In this document: in pieces, positions 43,602 through 51,843 of the stretch
How the letters are laid out: each line of letters opens with the position of its first letter
Position numbering within the stretch: the first letter of the stretch is position 1
NCBI GenBank assembly: GCA_964429485.1
Contig: CAYSBW010000007.1
Location: forward strand, 3,455 to 67,454
Length of the DNA stretch: 64,000 nucleotides
From: JAPLKB01 sp964429485
Lineage (GTDB): Bacteria > Desulfobacterota > Syntrophorhabdia > Syntrophorhabdales > Syntrophorhabdaceae
Reading direction: 5' to 3'
Position numbers and translations under genes: made by a program
The notes under the pieces: model-generated
What the model was told of the DNA's origin: nothing
Seen by the model: the letters and a program-made list of their open reading frames with translations, nothing else
Databases searched by the model: none

Positions 43602-44396
43602 ATGCGCTTATTTTTTAAAATCATACTGTCAGGAATGTTAATAAGCGGTTGTGCGATAAATACAACACAATATGTTGATTCTCTTCATCATGAAACTATT
43701 TATCAGGTTTCAACCATCAGTGCGTTGCAGGAAAATGTTTATGATGGAACAACCACTGTCAGTGAACTTAAGAAACGCGGGGATTTTGGTATTGGCACTT
43801 TTAATGCCCTCGATGGAGAACTGATTATGCTGGATGGCAGGGTATACCGTTTTGGTTCAGATGGCAGTGTCAAAGAGATGAATAATGATTCGCTGACTCC
43901 TTTTGCTTCAGTGACTTTTTTTGAGCCGGACTTTACACAGGATCTATTGACAGCGATAACTTTTGAGGAATTCAAAGAAAAAGCAGAAGCATTGTTGATA
44001 TCCATTAATCTGCCCTATGCAGTCCGTGTTGATGGAATTTTTACCACTATGAAAACGCGTGCGCCATATCGACAGTCAAAGCCTTATCCCCGTCTCATTG
44101 ATGCTCTGGCAAATCAACCTGAATTTGAGTATCATGATGTGGAGGGGACTCTCGTAGGTTTTTACCTTCCCGGTTATTTCAAGGGAATCAATGTACCTGG
44201 CTGGCATCTGCATTTCATAAGTGCCGACCGGAAAAAAGCAGGCCATGTTCTTTCATTTACTCTTTCCAGAGGTACTTTTTCATATGATGTTTCACCCAAT
44301 CTTCTTATGTCTTTGCCTGAAAGAGGAGCTTTTGTCGACAGCAACTTAGGCCTTGATACCAGCCACGAACTCAGAACCATAGAGGGAAGCAATTAG
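43602..44396 (+). CDS. Exported alpha-acetolactate decarboxylase-family lipoprotein
   Basis: 264 residues. A lipoprotein signal ends at LISGC (C17). The rest is the acetolactate decarboxylase fold: GTFNALDGE (65-73), the substrate-binding TRAPYRQ with R153, and the zinc ligands H202, H204 and H215 in GWHLHFISADRKKAGHVL. The enzyme converts acetolactate to acetoin. All metal ligands are kept, so activity is likely, but the location would be the cell envelope rather than the cytoplasm. It starts 31 bp after the efflux channel gene and probably shares its transcript. The physiological role there is unclear. Confidence 0.88.
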   Translation: MRLFFKIILSGMLISGCAINTTQYVDSLHHETIYQVSTISALQENVYDGTTTVSELKKRGDFGIGTFNALDGELIMLDGRVYRFGSDGSVKEMNNDSLTPFASVTFFEPDFTQDLLTAITFEEFKEKAEALLISINLPYAVRVDGIFTTMKTRAPYRQSKPYPRLIDALANQPEFEYHDVEGTLVGFYLPGYFKGINVPGWHLHFISADRKKAGHVLSFTLSRGTFSYDVSPNLLMSLPERGAFVDSNLGLDTSHELRTIEGSN

Positions 44397-44402
44397 TTAT
44401 TT

Positions 44403-44446
44403 TTGACATCTATTACTCTATTAAACTATAATTTTATAAATTATAG
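44403..44446 (+). promoter_or_regulatory. Consensus promoter with overlapping palindrome upstream of the PLD-fold gene
   Basis: TTGACA (44403-44408) and TATAAT (44427-44432) are both perfect, with an 18-bp spacer. The palindrome CTATAATTT-TAT-AAATTATAG (44426-44446) has 9-bp perfect arms and covers the -10 element and start site, a likely operator. The downstream gene thus has its own regulated promoter, apart from the efflux operon. Confidence 0.65.
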
Positions 44447-44458
44447 CAGGAGATATAT

Positions 44459-45004
44459 ATGAGAAAAACAGCTTTAACTTTTACCTTCCTCTTTTTTATT
44501 CTTTCTTTTTATTCTATTAAATCTTACTCCATCGGCCTTACCCTGAACAACGCTCCTGCACAGGTATATTTTTCTCCGAAAGGAGGATGTACAGAGGTAA
44601 TTGTGAAAGAGATAGATAAAGCCACTTTAGAGGTTCTTGTTCAGGCCTATTCATTTACATCTGCTCCTATCGCAAAAGCCCTTGTAAATGCACGTAAAAG
44701 AGGTGCAAACGTGGAAGCTGTACTGGATAAAGGTCAGAAAAACACTAAATATTCATCAGCCGGTTTTCTTGCCAGCATGAAGATCCCGACCTATATAGAT
44801 GATAAACATGCTATTGCCAATAACAAGATAATAATTATAGATAAGACAACAATTATTACAGGTTCATTCAATTTTACTAAAGCAGCGGAAGAGAAGAATG
44901 CAGAGAATGTTCTGATTATCAGAGATAAGGAACTTGCAGCCATATATATTGATAATTTTTTGAAACATAAACAGCATTCGAAAAAATACAATCAGAGGTA
45001 TTAA
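44459..45004 (+). CDS. Phospholipase D-fold (Nuc-like) exported protein with altered HKD motif
   Basis: 181 residues with a Sec signal peptide (1 to about 24). It is a single-domain member of the PLD superfamily like Nuc endonuclease, with VQAYSFTSAPIAKALVNARKRG and the motif region KHAIANNKIIIID followed by GSFNFTKAAEEKNAEN. Nuc-type proteins read HxK here (for example HNK); this one has N121-N122-K123, so the catalytic His is replaced by Asn, while K123, D128, S136 and N138 remain. It is probably inactive or altered as a nuclease. A 71-residue membrane protein gene follows 1 bp after the stop. Confidence 0.85.
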   Translation: MRKTALTFTFLFFILSFYSIKSYSIGLTLNNAPAQVYFSPKGGCTEVIVKEIDKATLEVLVQAYSFTSAPIAKALVNARKRGANVEAVLDKGQKNTKYSSAGFLASMKIPTYIDDKHAIANNKIIIIDKTTIITGSFNFTKAAEEKNAENVLIIRDKELAAIYIDNFLKHKQHSKKYNQRY

Positions 45005-45005
45005 A

Positions 45006-45221
45006 ATGGAATTTTTTCAATTGTCCAATTATATTTTTATCTTTCCACTTATAGTCTATATCGCAGTTTGCTTTGGCAGGATTGCTTTAAAGAACGGAAG
45101 GAATCCCATACTCTGGGGTATTCTCTCTGTTATAACACCTGTTAATCTGATAATACTGGGTTACTGGGCTTTCAGTGATGAAAAAAAAGAGCTTTCGATA
45201 AAAATGGCTTTTAGGGAGTGA
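45006..45221 (+). CDS. Small two-segment membrane protein
   Basis: 71 residues with two hydrophobic segments (about 8-26 and 35-55) joined by GRIALKNGRNPILWG, and a charged tail. It begins directly after the PLD-fold gene and would be translated with it. No family recognised; it resembles short phospholipase-D-nuclease-type membrane anchors only in its GxNP-W loop. A partner or anchor of the PLD-fold protein is a guess. Confidence 0.65.
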   Translation: MEFFQLSNYIFIFPLIVYIAVCFGRIALKNGRNPILWGILSVITPVNLIILGYWAFSDEKKELSIKMAFRE

Positions 45222-45273
45222 AATTATTGATGTTGCAGGAATAGTCTGTAAATAAAGATTATGGAGATAATTT

Positions 45274-46086
45274 ATGAAGGTAGGTCTGATTGGTTTTGGT
45301 AAAACCGGAAGGGCAGTGGCCACAATTTTGCTTGAATCAAAAAAGACTAATCTTCAATGGGTTGTGCGTCAGTCAAAAATACTTGAACATCGTTCAGTGC
45401 CGGAATTTTTCGGAATTACTGCTGAAGAGCCGGGAATGATCTACAGTAAAGATGAATTCACAGCCGATGAACTCCTTGATAGATATCCTGTTGATGCGAT
45501 TATCGATTTTTCTTCTGAAACAGGTATTGATTACTATGGAAATGCAGCAGCCAGGAAAAGAGTTACCATTGTCAGTGCAGTTTCTCAGTATGAAGCTGTT
45601 CAGATTAACAAATTAAAGGAGTATGCAAAACAAACTACAGTGATGTATTCACCTAACATTACAATCGGTATTAATTTTTTAATAATTGCTGCCAAGATTC
45701 TGAAAAATATTGCACCTTATACAGACATAGAAATTATTGAAGAGCATTACAAGAAAAAATCGGAAGTCTCCGGAACTGCTAAAATTATTGCACGAGAACT
45801 TGCCTTGCCGGAAGAAAATATAAAAACTGTACGTGCCGGTGGTATTATCGGGGTACATGAAATTTTGTTTGGTTTCCCTTACCAGACAGTTCGCTTGAAG
45901 CACGAATCAATAACACGTGAAGCTTTTGGTAATGGCATATTGTTTGCTGTTGAAAATCTACAATCAAAACCAAAGGGCTTTTACAGCATGGAGAATTTGC
46001 TTTTACCTTATTTCAAACTGCAAGAGAGTGAGACCGAAATTCTGCGAACAAGGAAAACACCCTGGTGGCAATTCTGGAAAAAGTAA
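45274..46086 (+). CDS. DapB-like (dihydrodipicolinate reductase family) oxidoreductase
   Basis: 270 residues. The N-terminal Rossmann motif is GLIGFGKTGRAV. The DapB-like C-terminal domain has IEIIEEHYKKKSEVSGTAK, where the catalytic His and Lys are kept. The second His of the HH pair is Tyr and DAPSGT reads SEVSGT. FGNGILFAVENL near the end also fits the family. The tail is unusually Trp-rich (TPWWQFWKK). Whether it makes tetrahydrodipicolinate or acts on another imine/ester is uncertain; other lysine genes are not adjacent. Confidence 0.75.
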   Translation: MKVGLIGFGKTGRAVATILLESKKTNLQWVVRQSKILEHRSVPEFFGITAEEPGMIYSKDEFTADELLDRYPVDAIIDFSSETGIDYYGNAAARKRVTIVSAVSQYEAVQINKLKEYAKQTTVMYSPNITIGINFLIIAAKILKNIAPYTDIEIIEEHYKKKSEVSGTAKIIARELALPEENIKTVRAGGIIGVHEILFGFPYQTVRLKHESITREAFGNGILFAVENLQSKPKGFYSMENLLLPYFKLQESETEILRTRKTPWWQFWKK

Positions 46087-46094
46087 AATATTTG

Positions 46095-47039
46095 TTAGGA
46101 TCTGTAAATATCTTTAGAAAGATTATCAAGAATTTCCATATCATGCTTGCTAAGCTCAACAGGAACATCCGTGATATTTTCAATGACCTGTTCAGGGAAA
46201 CGGGCGCCTGCAATTACTGAAAGGACATTTTGCTGTTTTATAAGCCATGAAAGGGCAATTACTCCGGTTCTTGTTCCCTTTGCATGTGCAAGCTCCTCAA
46301 GGGTGCCTACAAGACGATGGACAGCAGGCCAGTATTTCTTTTTGAAAAAACGGTAAAAGAATGAACGTGCGTCGCTTTTCGGGAATTCCGGATGCTCCCT
46401 GTATTTTCCTGTTAGAATTCCTGCACCGAGCGAACCATAGGAAAAGACATTGATATTGTGTTCACGGCATAAAGGAAGAATATTTTTCTCGATATTTCTC
46501 TCTAAAAGTGAATAATGTGCCTGCAGAGAAAAAACAGGGGCGTATTTAATCGCTTCACGCAATTGAGATTCATTAAAATTAGAAACGCCTATGTATCTGA
46601 TTTTACCCTGCTTCTGATGATGTAAAAGTGCTGCCATTGTTTCTTCCACAGGTGTTTTTGGGTCAGGCCAGTGACACTGATAGAGATCTATATAATCTGT
46701 TTTTAAACGTTTCAGCGATCCTGCAAGATCAGTTTCAATATGTGCCGGAGAGAGGTTTCGTTCATACTTATTGGTGTAAATATCAAGACCACATTTTGAA
46801 GCAAGAAATACCCTGTCCCGTTTATTTTCTATAACCTTTCCGATAAGCTCCTCAGAGTGGCCGTCACCATATACGGGAGCTGTATCAATTGCATTTATAC
46901 CCATATCAAGGGCAGTTTCTATCATTCGTACAGTCTTTGATTCGTCACAGGGGCCCCAGTGGTTTCCTCCTATTGCCCAGGTTCCGAGAGTGATAATCGA
47001 TATCGAAACATTGCTGTTTTTTACAGTTACATAATCCAT
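46095..47039 (-). CDS. Aldo/keto reductase
   Basis: 314-residue NADPH-dependent oxidoreductase with a TIM-barrel fold. The catalytic tetrad is D52, Y57, K82 and H123 (in INAIDTAPVYG, LASKCG and YQCHWPD). The C-terminal cofactor-binding region contains VIAGARFPEQVIENI. The substrate is unknown. It is convergent with the DapB-like gene (8 bp apart). Confidence 0.92.
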   Translation of the reverse strand: MDYVTVKNSNVSISIITLGTWAIGGNHWGPCDESKTVRMIETALDMGINAIDTAPVYGDGHSEELIGKVIENKRDRVFLASKCGLDIYTNKYERNLSPAHIETDLAGSLKRLKTDYIDLYQCHWPDPKTPVEETMAALLHHQKQGKIRYIGVSNFNESQLREAIKYAPVFSLQAHYSLLERNIEKNILPLCREHNINVFSYGSLGAGILTGKYREHPEFPKSDARSFFYRFFKKKYWPAVHRLVGTLEELAHAKGTRTGVIALSWLIKQQNVLSVIAGARFPEQVIENITDVPVELSKHDMEILDNLSKDIYRS

Positions 47040-47289
47040 ATCTTATCCCTTGTGTGATAATTTTATTTATAATAGCATACCATAAAACATTTCTGTTTGA
47101 GAAAATTAGATGTTTTTATCTTTCACAGAGGTGATTTTTGTGTACATTCAAATATTTCATCTGTTTTTTATTATGTTAAAGAACTTTTTCTGATATTAAA
47201 TTGAACTAAAAATTATAATAGTAATCCGTTAAAGTGCTTTTTAAATGACCATCAAATGTAGTATTATTAGTACAAATAAAATTGAAACT

Positions 47290-47691
47290 ATGATCAGAAG
47301 ACTTATAATAAAAGATGCTCAACGCTGTGTCGGATGTCAGTCATGCATGTTTGCATGTACGAGAAGGGAAGGGAGAATATCACTGGAAAGCCAGAGAATA
47401 CATGTAAAATCTATTGGAGGAGTTGCGAGAGGCTTTACAGTGATAGTATGCCGTGCCTGCAAAGACCCTTCCTGCATTTATGCCTGTACTTTTGATGCTC
47501 TCCAGAAAAGAGAGGCTGGCGGTGTAAGGCTTATTCCCGATAAATGTACAGGTTGTGGCAAATGTGCTGATGCTTGTCCTTTTTCAGCAATAACTTTGGA
47601 CCAGGAAACAGGTAAACCGCTTATATGTCTTTACTGTGGGTACTGCAAGGACTATTGTGCATACGGTGTCCTTGATGTGGAGAATATATAA
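47290..47691 (+). CDS. Four-cluster ferredoxin subunit of an aldehyde oxidoreductase (AorA-like)
   Basis: 133 residues from the chosen ATG; an ATG 45 bases upstream is possible and neither has a strong ribosome site. Sixteen Cys form four [4Fe-4S] sites: C13/16/19/23, C54/57/62/66, C86/89/92/96 and C113/116/119/123. The next gene, 3 bp downstream, encodes the tungsten aldehyde oxidoreductase. A small four-cluster ferredoxin next to AOR corresponds to AorA of Aromatoleum-type AORs, where it wires enzymes into a filament; this equivalence is inference. BamC of class II benzoyl-CoA reductase is another four-cluster-type relative. Confidence 0.85.
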   Translation: MIRRLIIKDAQRCVGCQSCMFACTRREGRISLESQRIHVKSIGGVARGFTVIVCRACKDPSCIYACTFDALQKREAGGVRLIPDKCTGCGKCADACPFSAITLDQETGKPLICLYCGYCKDYCAYGVLDVENI

Positions 47692-47694
47692 ATA

Positions 47695-49446
47695 ATGGAT
47701 TCCCTCATAAACAATGTACTGATAGTAGATCTTTCAAAACATTCTTTTTATGTTGAAAAAAGGGAAGATCTTTTTAATGAATATCTTGGTGGGACCGGTG
47801 TCGGCATCCAGTTGCTGAATGAGTTTCTTGATCCAAAAGTTGAACCCTTAAGTCCTGATAATGTTATTGTCTTTTCTGTGGGTATACTTACAGGAAAATT
47901 TCCCATGGCATCAAAAACTGTAGCTCTCTTTAAATCTCCCCAGAATGGATATCTTGGTGAGAGCCATGCAGGAGGGAGAAGCGCTATTGCCATATGGCAG
48001 GCTGGTTACGGCGCTATTGTGATTAGAGGTGCCAGCCCGACCCCGGTTTACATTGCAATAGATGGCATGGATATATATTTCCGCGATGCGCGATCTATTT
48101 GGGGAGTCAACGATATGGCTGTGGCAGGACGGATTATGCGTGAACGTGATGGAAACAGCGGCTTGAGATCCATTATGAGAATAGGCAGGGCAGGTGAACA
48201 ACTTATTACTTTCTCATCTCTGACTACAGAAACCTACCGCCATTTTGGAAGATTGGGACTCGGAGCTGTATTTGGCAGTAAAAAATTAAAAGGCCTTGTT
48301 GTAACAGGAAGCCGAGGTATTTCTGTAGAGAATGGTAAAGCCTATAGGGCGCTCTATGATGAGTTATATGATTCATGCATCTCTACTTCCACAAGGAAAT
48401 ATCATGAACTTGGCACTGCAGGAAATCTCCTTTCTCTTAATGAGCTTTCTGCTTTGCCCACAAGGAATTTCAAGGAAACATCCTTTGAAAAGGCGGAAGA
48501 ACTTTCAGGTGAAAATCTTGCTAAAGCCCACCTTGGAAGAAGGGTTGCCTGCAGCCATTGTCCTGTAGGGTGCATTCATCTTGCTATGCTTCGGGAAAGT
48601 TATCCTGATGATCCCTATTTTTATAAAACTTCCTTTGTTTGTTATGATTATGAACCCCTTTACAGTGTTGGTACACTTCTGGGTATTCAGAGTGTCGAAG
48701 ATTTTTTGAAAATTATGATTGTTGTTGAAAAATATGGTGTTGATGTTATAACAGCCGGGGTAATCCTTGCATGGATAACGGAAGCCTTTGAAAAAGGTCT
48801 GATAAGTAGAGAAGAAACAGAAAATATTTTTCCTGTTTTTGGTGATGCAGGGAATTATATTGAATTAATTGAAAAAATGATGGAGCCAAAGAATGAGTTT
48901 TTCAATCTCATGTGCAGAGGTCTTGATGCTCTTACAAATAGATATGGAGGAAAGGAATTTGCAGTAAATTACTTCGGGAATGAACTGTCAGGTTACCATA
49001 CCGGCCCTGGTATACATCTTACTCACATTACCGGAGCGAGACACAGCCACCTTGATAGCGCAGGTTACAATATTGACCAGAAAATGCTCCGTCAGGGTAC
49101 CCTTCTATCAGCAAAGGAACTTGCAGGGCAACTTTTCAATGAAGAATCGGAAAGACAGGTGCTGACAAGCCTTGTTGTATGCCTTTTTGCCCGAAATGTA
49201 TATACTATGAATATGATAAGCAGATGCCTGAAGATCTCCGGAATGGATTTCAGTGAAAACAAACTACGTGAAACAGGCAAAAAAATTCTTGTTGACAAAA
49301 ACATCCTAAAAAGAAAAATGGGTTTTGATATCGAAAAATTTACCATACCTGAAAGAATTCTTTCTGTTCCCACCCCATCAGGTAAAATCGATCCTTCTTA
49401 TCTTAGAGAGGCAGTTAAGCACTTTAAAGACCTCATTGACCTGTAA
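47695..49446 (+). CDS. Tungsten-containing aldehyde:ferredoxin oxidoreductase family protein (AorB-like)
   Basis: 583 residues, typical of AOR (about 600) and shorter than BamB (about 650). The N-terminal tungstopterin domain has LGGTGVGIQLL, FKSPQNGYLGESHAGGR and GYGAIVIRG. The [4Fe-4S] cluster is bound by C286, C289 and C293 (CSHCPVGC) and by C496 (VVCLFA). TGARHSHLDSAGYNID (447-462) is seen in many bacterial AORs. It oxidises aldehydes to acids, or reduces acids, exchanging electrons with the preceding ferredoxin subunit. No FAD subunit (AorC) is next to it. The substrate is unknown. Confidence 0.9.
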   Translation: MDSLINNVLIVDLSKHSFYVEKREDLFNEYLGGTGVGIQLLNEFLDPKVEPLSPDNVIVFSVGILTGKFPMASKTVALFKSPQNGYLGESHAGGRSAIAIWQAGYGAIVIRGASPTPVYIAIDGMDIYFRDARSIWGVNDMAVAGRIMRERDGNSGLRSIMRIGRAGEQLITFSSLTTETYRHFGRLGLGAVFGSKKLKGLVVTGSRGISVENGKAYRALYDELYDSCISTSTRKYHELGTAGNLLSLNELSALPTRNFKETSFEKAEELSGENLAKAHLGRRVACSHCPVGCIHLAMLRESYPDDPYFYKTSFVCYDYEPLYSVGTLLGIQSVEDFLKIMIVVEKYGVDVITAGVILAWITEAFEKGLISREETENIFPVFGDAGNYIELIEKMMEPKNEFFNLMCRGLDALTNRYGGKEFAVNYFGNELSGYHTGPGIHLTHITGARHSHLDSAGYNIDQKMLRQGTLLSAKELAGQLFNEESERQVLTSLVVCLFARNVYTMNMISRCLKISGMDFSENKLRETGKKILVDKNILKRKMGFDIEKFTIPERILSVPTPSGKIDPSYLREAVKHFKDLIDL

Positions 49447-49468
49447 TATCAACTCAGGGAAAGTAATG

Positions 49469-50989
49469 CTAATTTAGTGGCCAGAACAGTGGAAATAAAA
49501 TGGTTACAACTCCAAACGTTATCAGGATGAGTGGCAGGCCGAGCTTAAGATAATCAACAAATCTATAACCCCCCGGACCCATGACGAGGAGGTTGGCCGG
49601 GTGTGATACAGGGCTAATAAAACTTGCCGATGCTGCAATTGCTACAGCCATCATCGCAGCTTGGGGTGCAATACCGAGTTCCATACTTGTAGAAAGAGCT
49701 ATTGGTGAAATTATAAGAACAAGCGCTGCCGCAGGTATGGCCAAGGTGCCTATTACAGTGATCCAGAAAAGACCGGCTATGACAAACCAGGGGCCAAAAG
49801 GGCCAAGTAATTCCAGAATATTGTGGGCAAGATATTCTGCAGTGCCGGTTTTCTCCATTGCAATACCAAGGGGAAACATTCCGGCAATAAGAAAAATAGA
49901 CCTCCAGTTTATTGATTTATATGCCTGCTCCATAGTCAGACATCGTGTAATTACCATCAAAGTTGCACCTGCAATTGCTGCAATTGATATATGCAGAAAA
50001 CCGAATGCTGCTGTAGCAACAACCATAGCCATCAGTATTCCGGCAAGAGGTGCCTTGTTTGTTTTTAATTGTATTAAAGGTGTTTCTTTTTCTATAGTCA
50101 ATTCGCACCACTGTTTTAGAGTATTGAAACTGTCGAGTTGTCCCTGTGCAACTATTATGTCTCCCTGCCTGAGAACGAATTCCTGATGTGGCAGCACTTC
50201 TGTTCTGTCATTTCTTGTTATTGAAATAATCAGAAGCCCTGCTGCAGAATTCAGCACTGATTCGGAAATGGTTTTTCCTGAAAGAATGGAATTTTTAGGA
50301 ACCTGGAGAGCAAAAATCCTATCCTGCAGACCGCAACTCTTTTGCAGTTTTTGCTGATTCTGTGAATTTTCCGGAGGATTGTTCCTTGGAAGGAGATGTC
50401 TCCCTGCAAGGGACATGAAGGCTGTTCCTGCCAGAAGAGCTGGAATACCCAGAGGAGCAAAATCGAAAAACCTGAATCCTCTGAATCCTGTATCCGATAA
50501 GGCTGTGCTGACCAGAAGATTTTGCGTTGTCATGATAGTTGTCAGGCCCCCGAGCAATGTTCCATAGGCAAGCGGGATTAAGACACGAGATGGTAAAATG
50601 CCAAAACGACGTGAAACCTCCAGAACCACCGGCATCATGAGAGCTATCACAGCGATATTATTCATAAATCCTGAAAGAAGTCCTGCTGTCAGCATGAATA
50701 GGGCAATTATTTTCATCTCACTGTAGTCTTTGCCATGAAGAAATATGCGACCTATAAGATCTGCGATACCTGTGTGTGTCAGACCCTCGCTCAGTATGAA
50801 CATGGCCCAGATTGTTACGACAGCAGGATTGCTGAAACCGGCAACCGCCTCTTTTGTTGTTACAAGACCTGATATGGCAAGAAGAGACATTACAATTAAT
50901 GCCACAACATCCATTCTGAGCCACTCGGTAATAAAAAATACCAGGGCTGCTGAGAGAATTAAAAGAACGAGAAGCATATCAAAAGTCAT
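49469..50989 (-). CDS. SLC13/DASS-family permease with RCK-C domain
   Basis: 506-residue membrane transporter with about eleven hydrophobic segments and a central soluble RCK-C (TrkA-C) domain (about 205-300, with VPKNSILSGKTISES and VLRQGDIIVAQGQLDSF). GFMNNIAVIALMMPV and the C-terminal SFISPVSHPANLLVMGPGGY are family signatures. Members carry dicarboxylates, sulfate or tungstate/molybdate-like anions with sodium or protons. The ATG at 50989 is preferred because AGGAGAC lies just upstream. It is convergent with the AOR gene. Confidence 0.9.
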   Translation of the reverse strand: MTFDMLLVLLILSAALVFFITEWLRMDVVALIVMSLLAISGLVTTKEAVAGFSNPAVVTIWAMFILSEGLTHTGIADLIGRIFLHGKDYSEMKIIALFMLTAGLLSGFMNNIAVIALMMPVVLEVSRRFGILPSRVLIPLAYGTLLGGLTTIMTTQNLLVSTALSDTGFRGFRFFDFAPLGIPALLAGTAFMSLAGRHLLPRNNPPENSQNQQKLQKSCGLQDRIFALQVPKNSILSGKTISESVLNSAAGLLIISITRNDRTEVLPHQEFVLRQGDIIVAQGQLDSFNTLKQWCELTIEKETPLIQLKTNKAPLAGILMAMVVATAAFGFLHISIAAIAGATLMVITRCLTMEQAYKSINWRSIFLIAGMFPLGIAMEKTGTAEYLAHNILELLGPFGPWFVIAGLFWITVIGTLAIPAAALVLIISPIALSTSMELGIAPQAAMMAVAIAASASFISPVSHPANLLVMGPGGYRFVDYLKLGLPLILITFGVVTILFPLFWPLN

Positions 50990-51143
50990 TAAAATGTCTC
51001 CTGGCAGTGTTGCTCTTTCATAATACAACAGATAAAAATCTGCTATAATAAAAAATAGATTTATATTTACAAAAATACAAGCAAGAGATGGGCAGCAGGT
51101 CGATGAAGTCCTGCTGCTTATATGCTTGATGAGGAGAAGGATT

Positions 51144-51314
51144 ATGCATGATCACAGACATGGGAATCACAGTCCGAGTGTAAACAAATTTTTGACCAAC
51201 CTTCATGTAGATATGCCCCTTTATAAAAAAGTCTGGCTTATTTTCAGAAATAATATGAAAAAAATAATAACCTTCAGTAGTTGTTGTGGCCACCCCGGCG
51301 AACCTGGATGCTGA
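51144..51314 (+). CDS. Small His/Cys protein ending in CCGHPGEPGC
   Basis: 56 residues from ATG at 51144, with GAGGAGAAGG at 51131-51140 as ribosome site. It begins MHDHRHGNHSPS (His-rich) and ends SSCCGHPGEPGC, with a basic/hydrophobic middle (LYKKVWLIFRNNMKKI). The Cys/Gly/Pro tail is recalled from small uncharacterised proteins of deltaproteobacteria, but I cannot name a family. A metal-binding role is a guess. A 123-codon frame on the other strand overlaps and is less convincing. Confidence 0.6.
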   Translation: MHDHRHGNHSPSVNKFLTNLHVDMPLYKKVWLIFRNNMKKIITFSSCCGHPGEPGC

Positions 51315-51399
51315 CAGAGGGACGACAGGCCTACCGGTCGGTAAGGTCATTATCAATAAATTCTGCTGGCAGCCGTGCAAAATATGCAATTTTTGTGAG

Positions 51400-51843
51400 C
51401 TATAGGAAGAATCTCAAACAAATATAGTATATTATGCAAAACATAATGTGAAGGAAAAATTGTTCAAGCCATGACAATTTTCCTGACCTTCTGCCGAAAA
51501 ACCCCTCTCCTGCAATAGGAAGGGCAATAAAGATCATGGAAAACCAGAGTATTGCAACATAAAGACTTACAAGCCATAGAGATAAGATGTCAAAATCTGT
51601 GATTATTGCAGCAGCTGTATATATTCCGCCAAAGATACCGCTTGTTATGAGGTGTATAAGCAAGCCTGCTGTATAAAGCAGTGGAAGATGATCTTTCAAT
51701 CTAAGTGTCCGGAAAAGAAAAGACCCATCTATGACGATAAGGCTGGATTTAAAAATATTTAAACGAAAAAGCATGTCTGATATCAGACCCATAATCATGC
51801 CGGAAACAGCTCCTGAAATAAAACCCGCCAGTATCTGATTCAT
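51400..51843 (-). CDS. Small integral membrane protein of unknown function
   Basis: 147 residues with four hydrophobic segments (about 3-25, 55-82, 87-112 and 125-145) and glycine-rich packing at the N-terminus (GFISGAVSGMIMGLISD). AGGAGG precedes the ATG, which shares one base with the stop of the upstream gene (TAATG). No family is recognised with confidence. It is probably a partner of, or co-regulated with, the preceding DUF2071-like protein. Confidence 0.75.
   Translation of the reverse strand: MNQILAGFISGAVSGMIMGLISDMLFRLNIFKSSLIVIDGSFLFRTLRLKDHLPLLYTAGLLIHLITSGIFGGIYTAAAIITDFDILSLWLVSLYVAILWFSMIFIALPIAGEGFFGRRSGKLSWLEQFFLHIMFCIIYYICLRFFL

Noticed and set aside
51018..51389. 123-codon minus-strand frame
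   Set aside because: It overlaps a better-supported 56-residue gene with a strong ribosome site on the plus strand, and its own sequence shows no family features.
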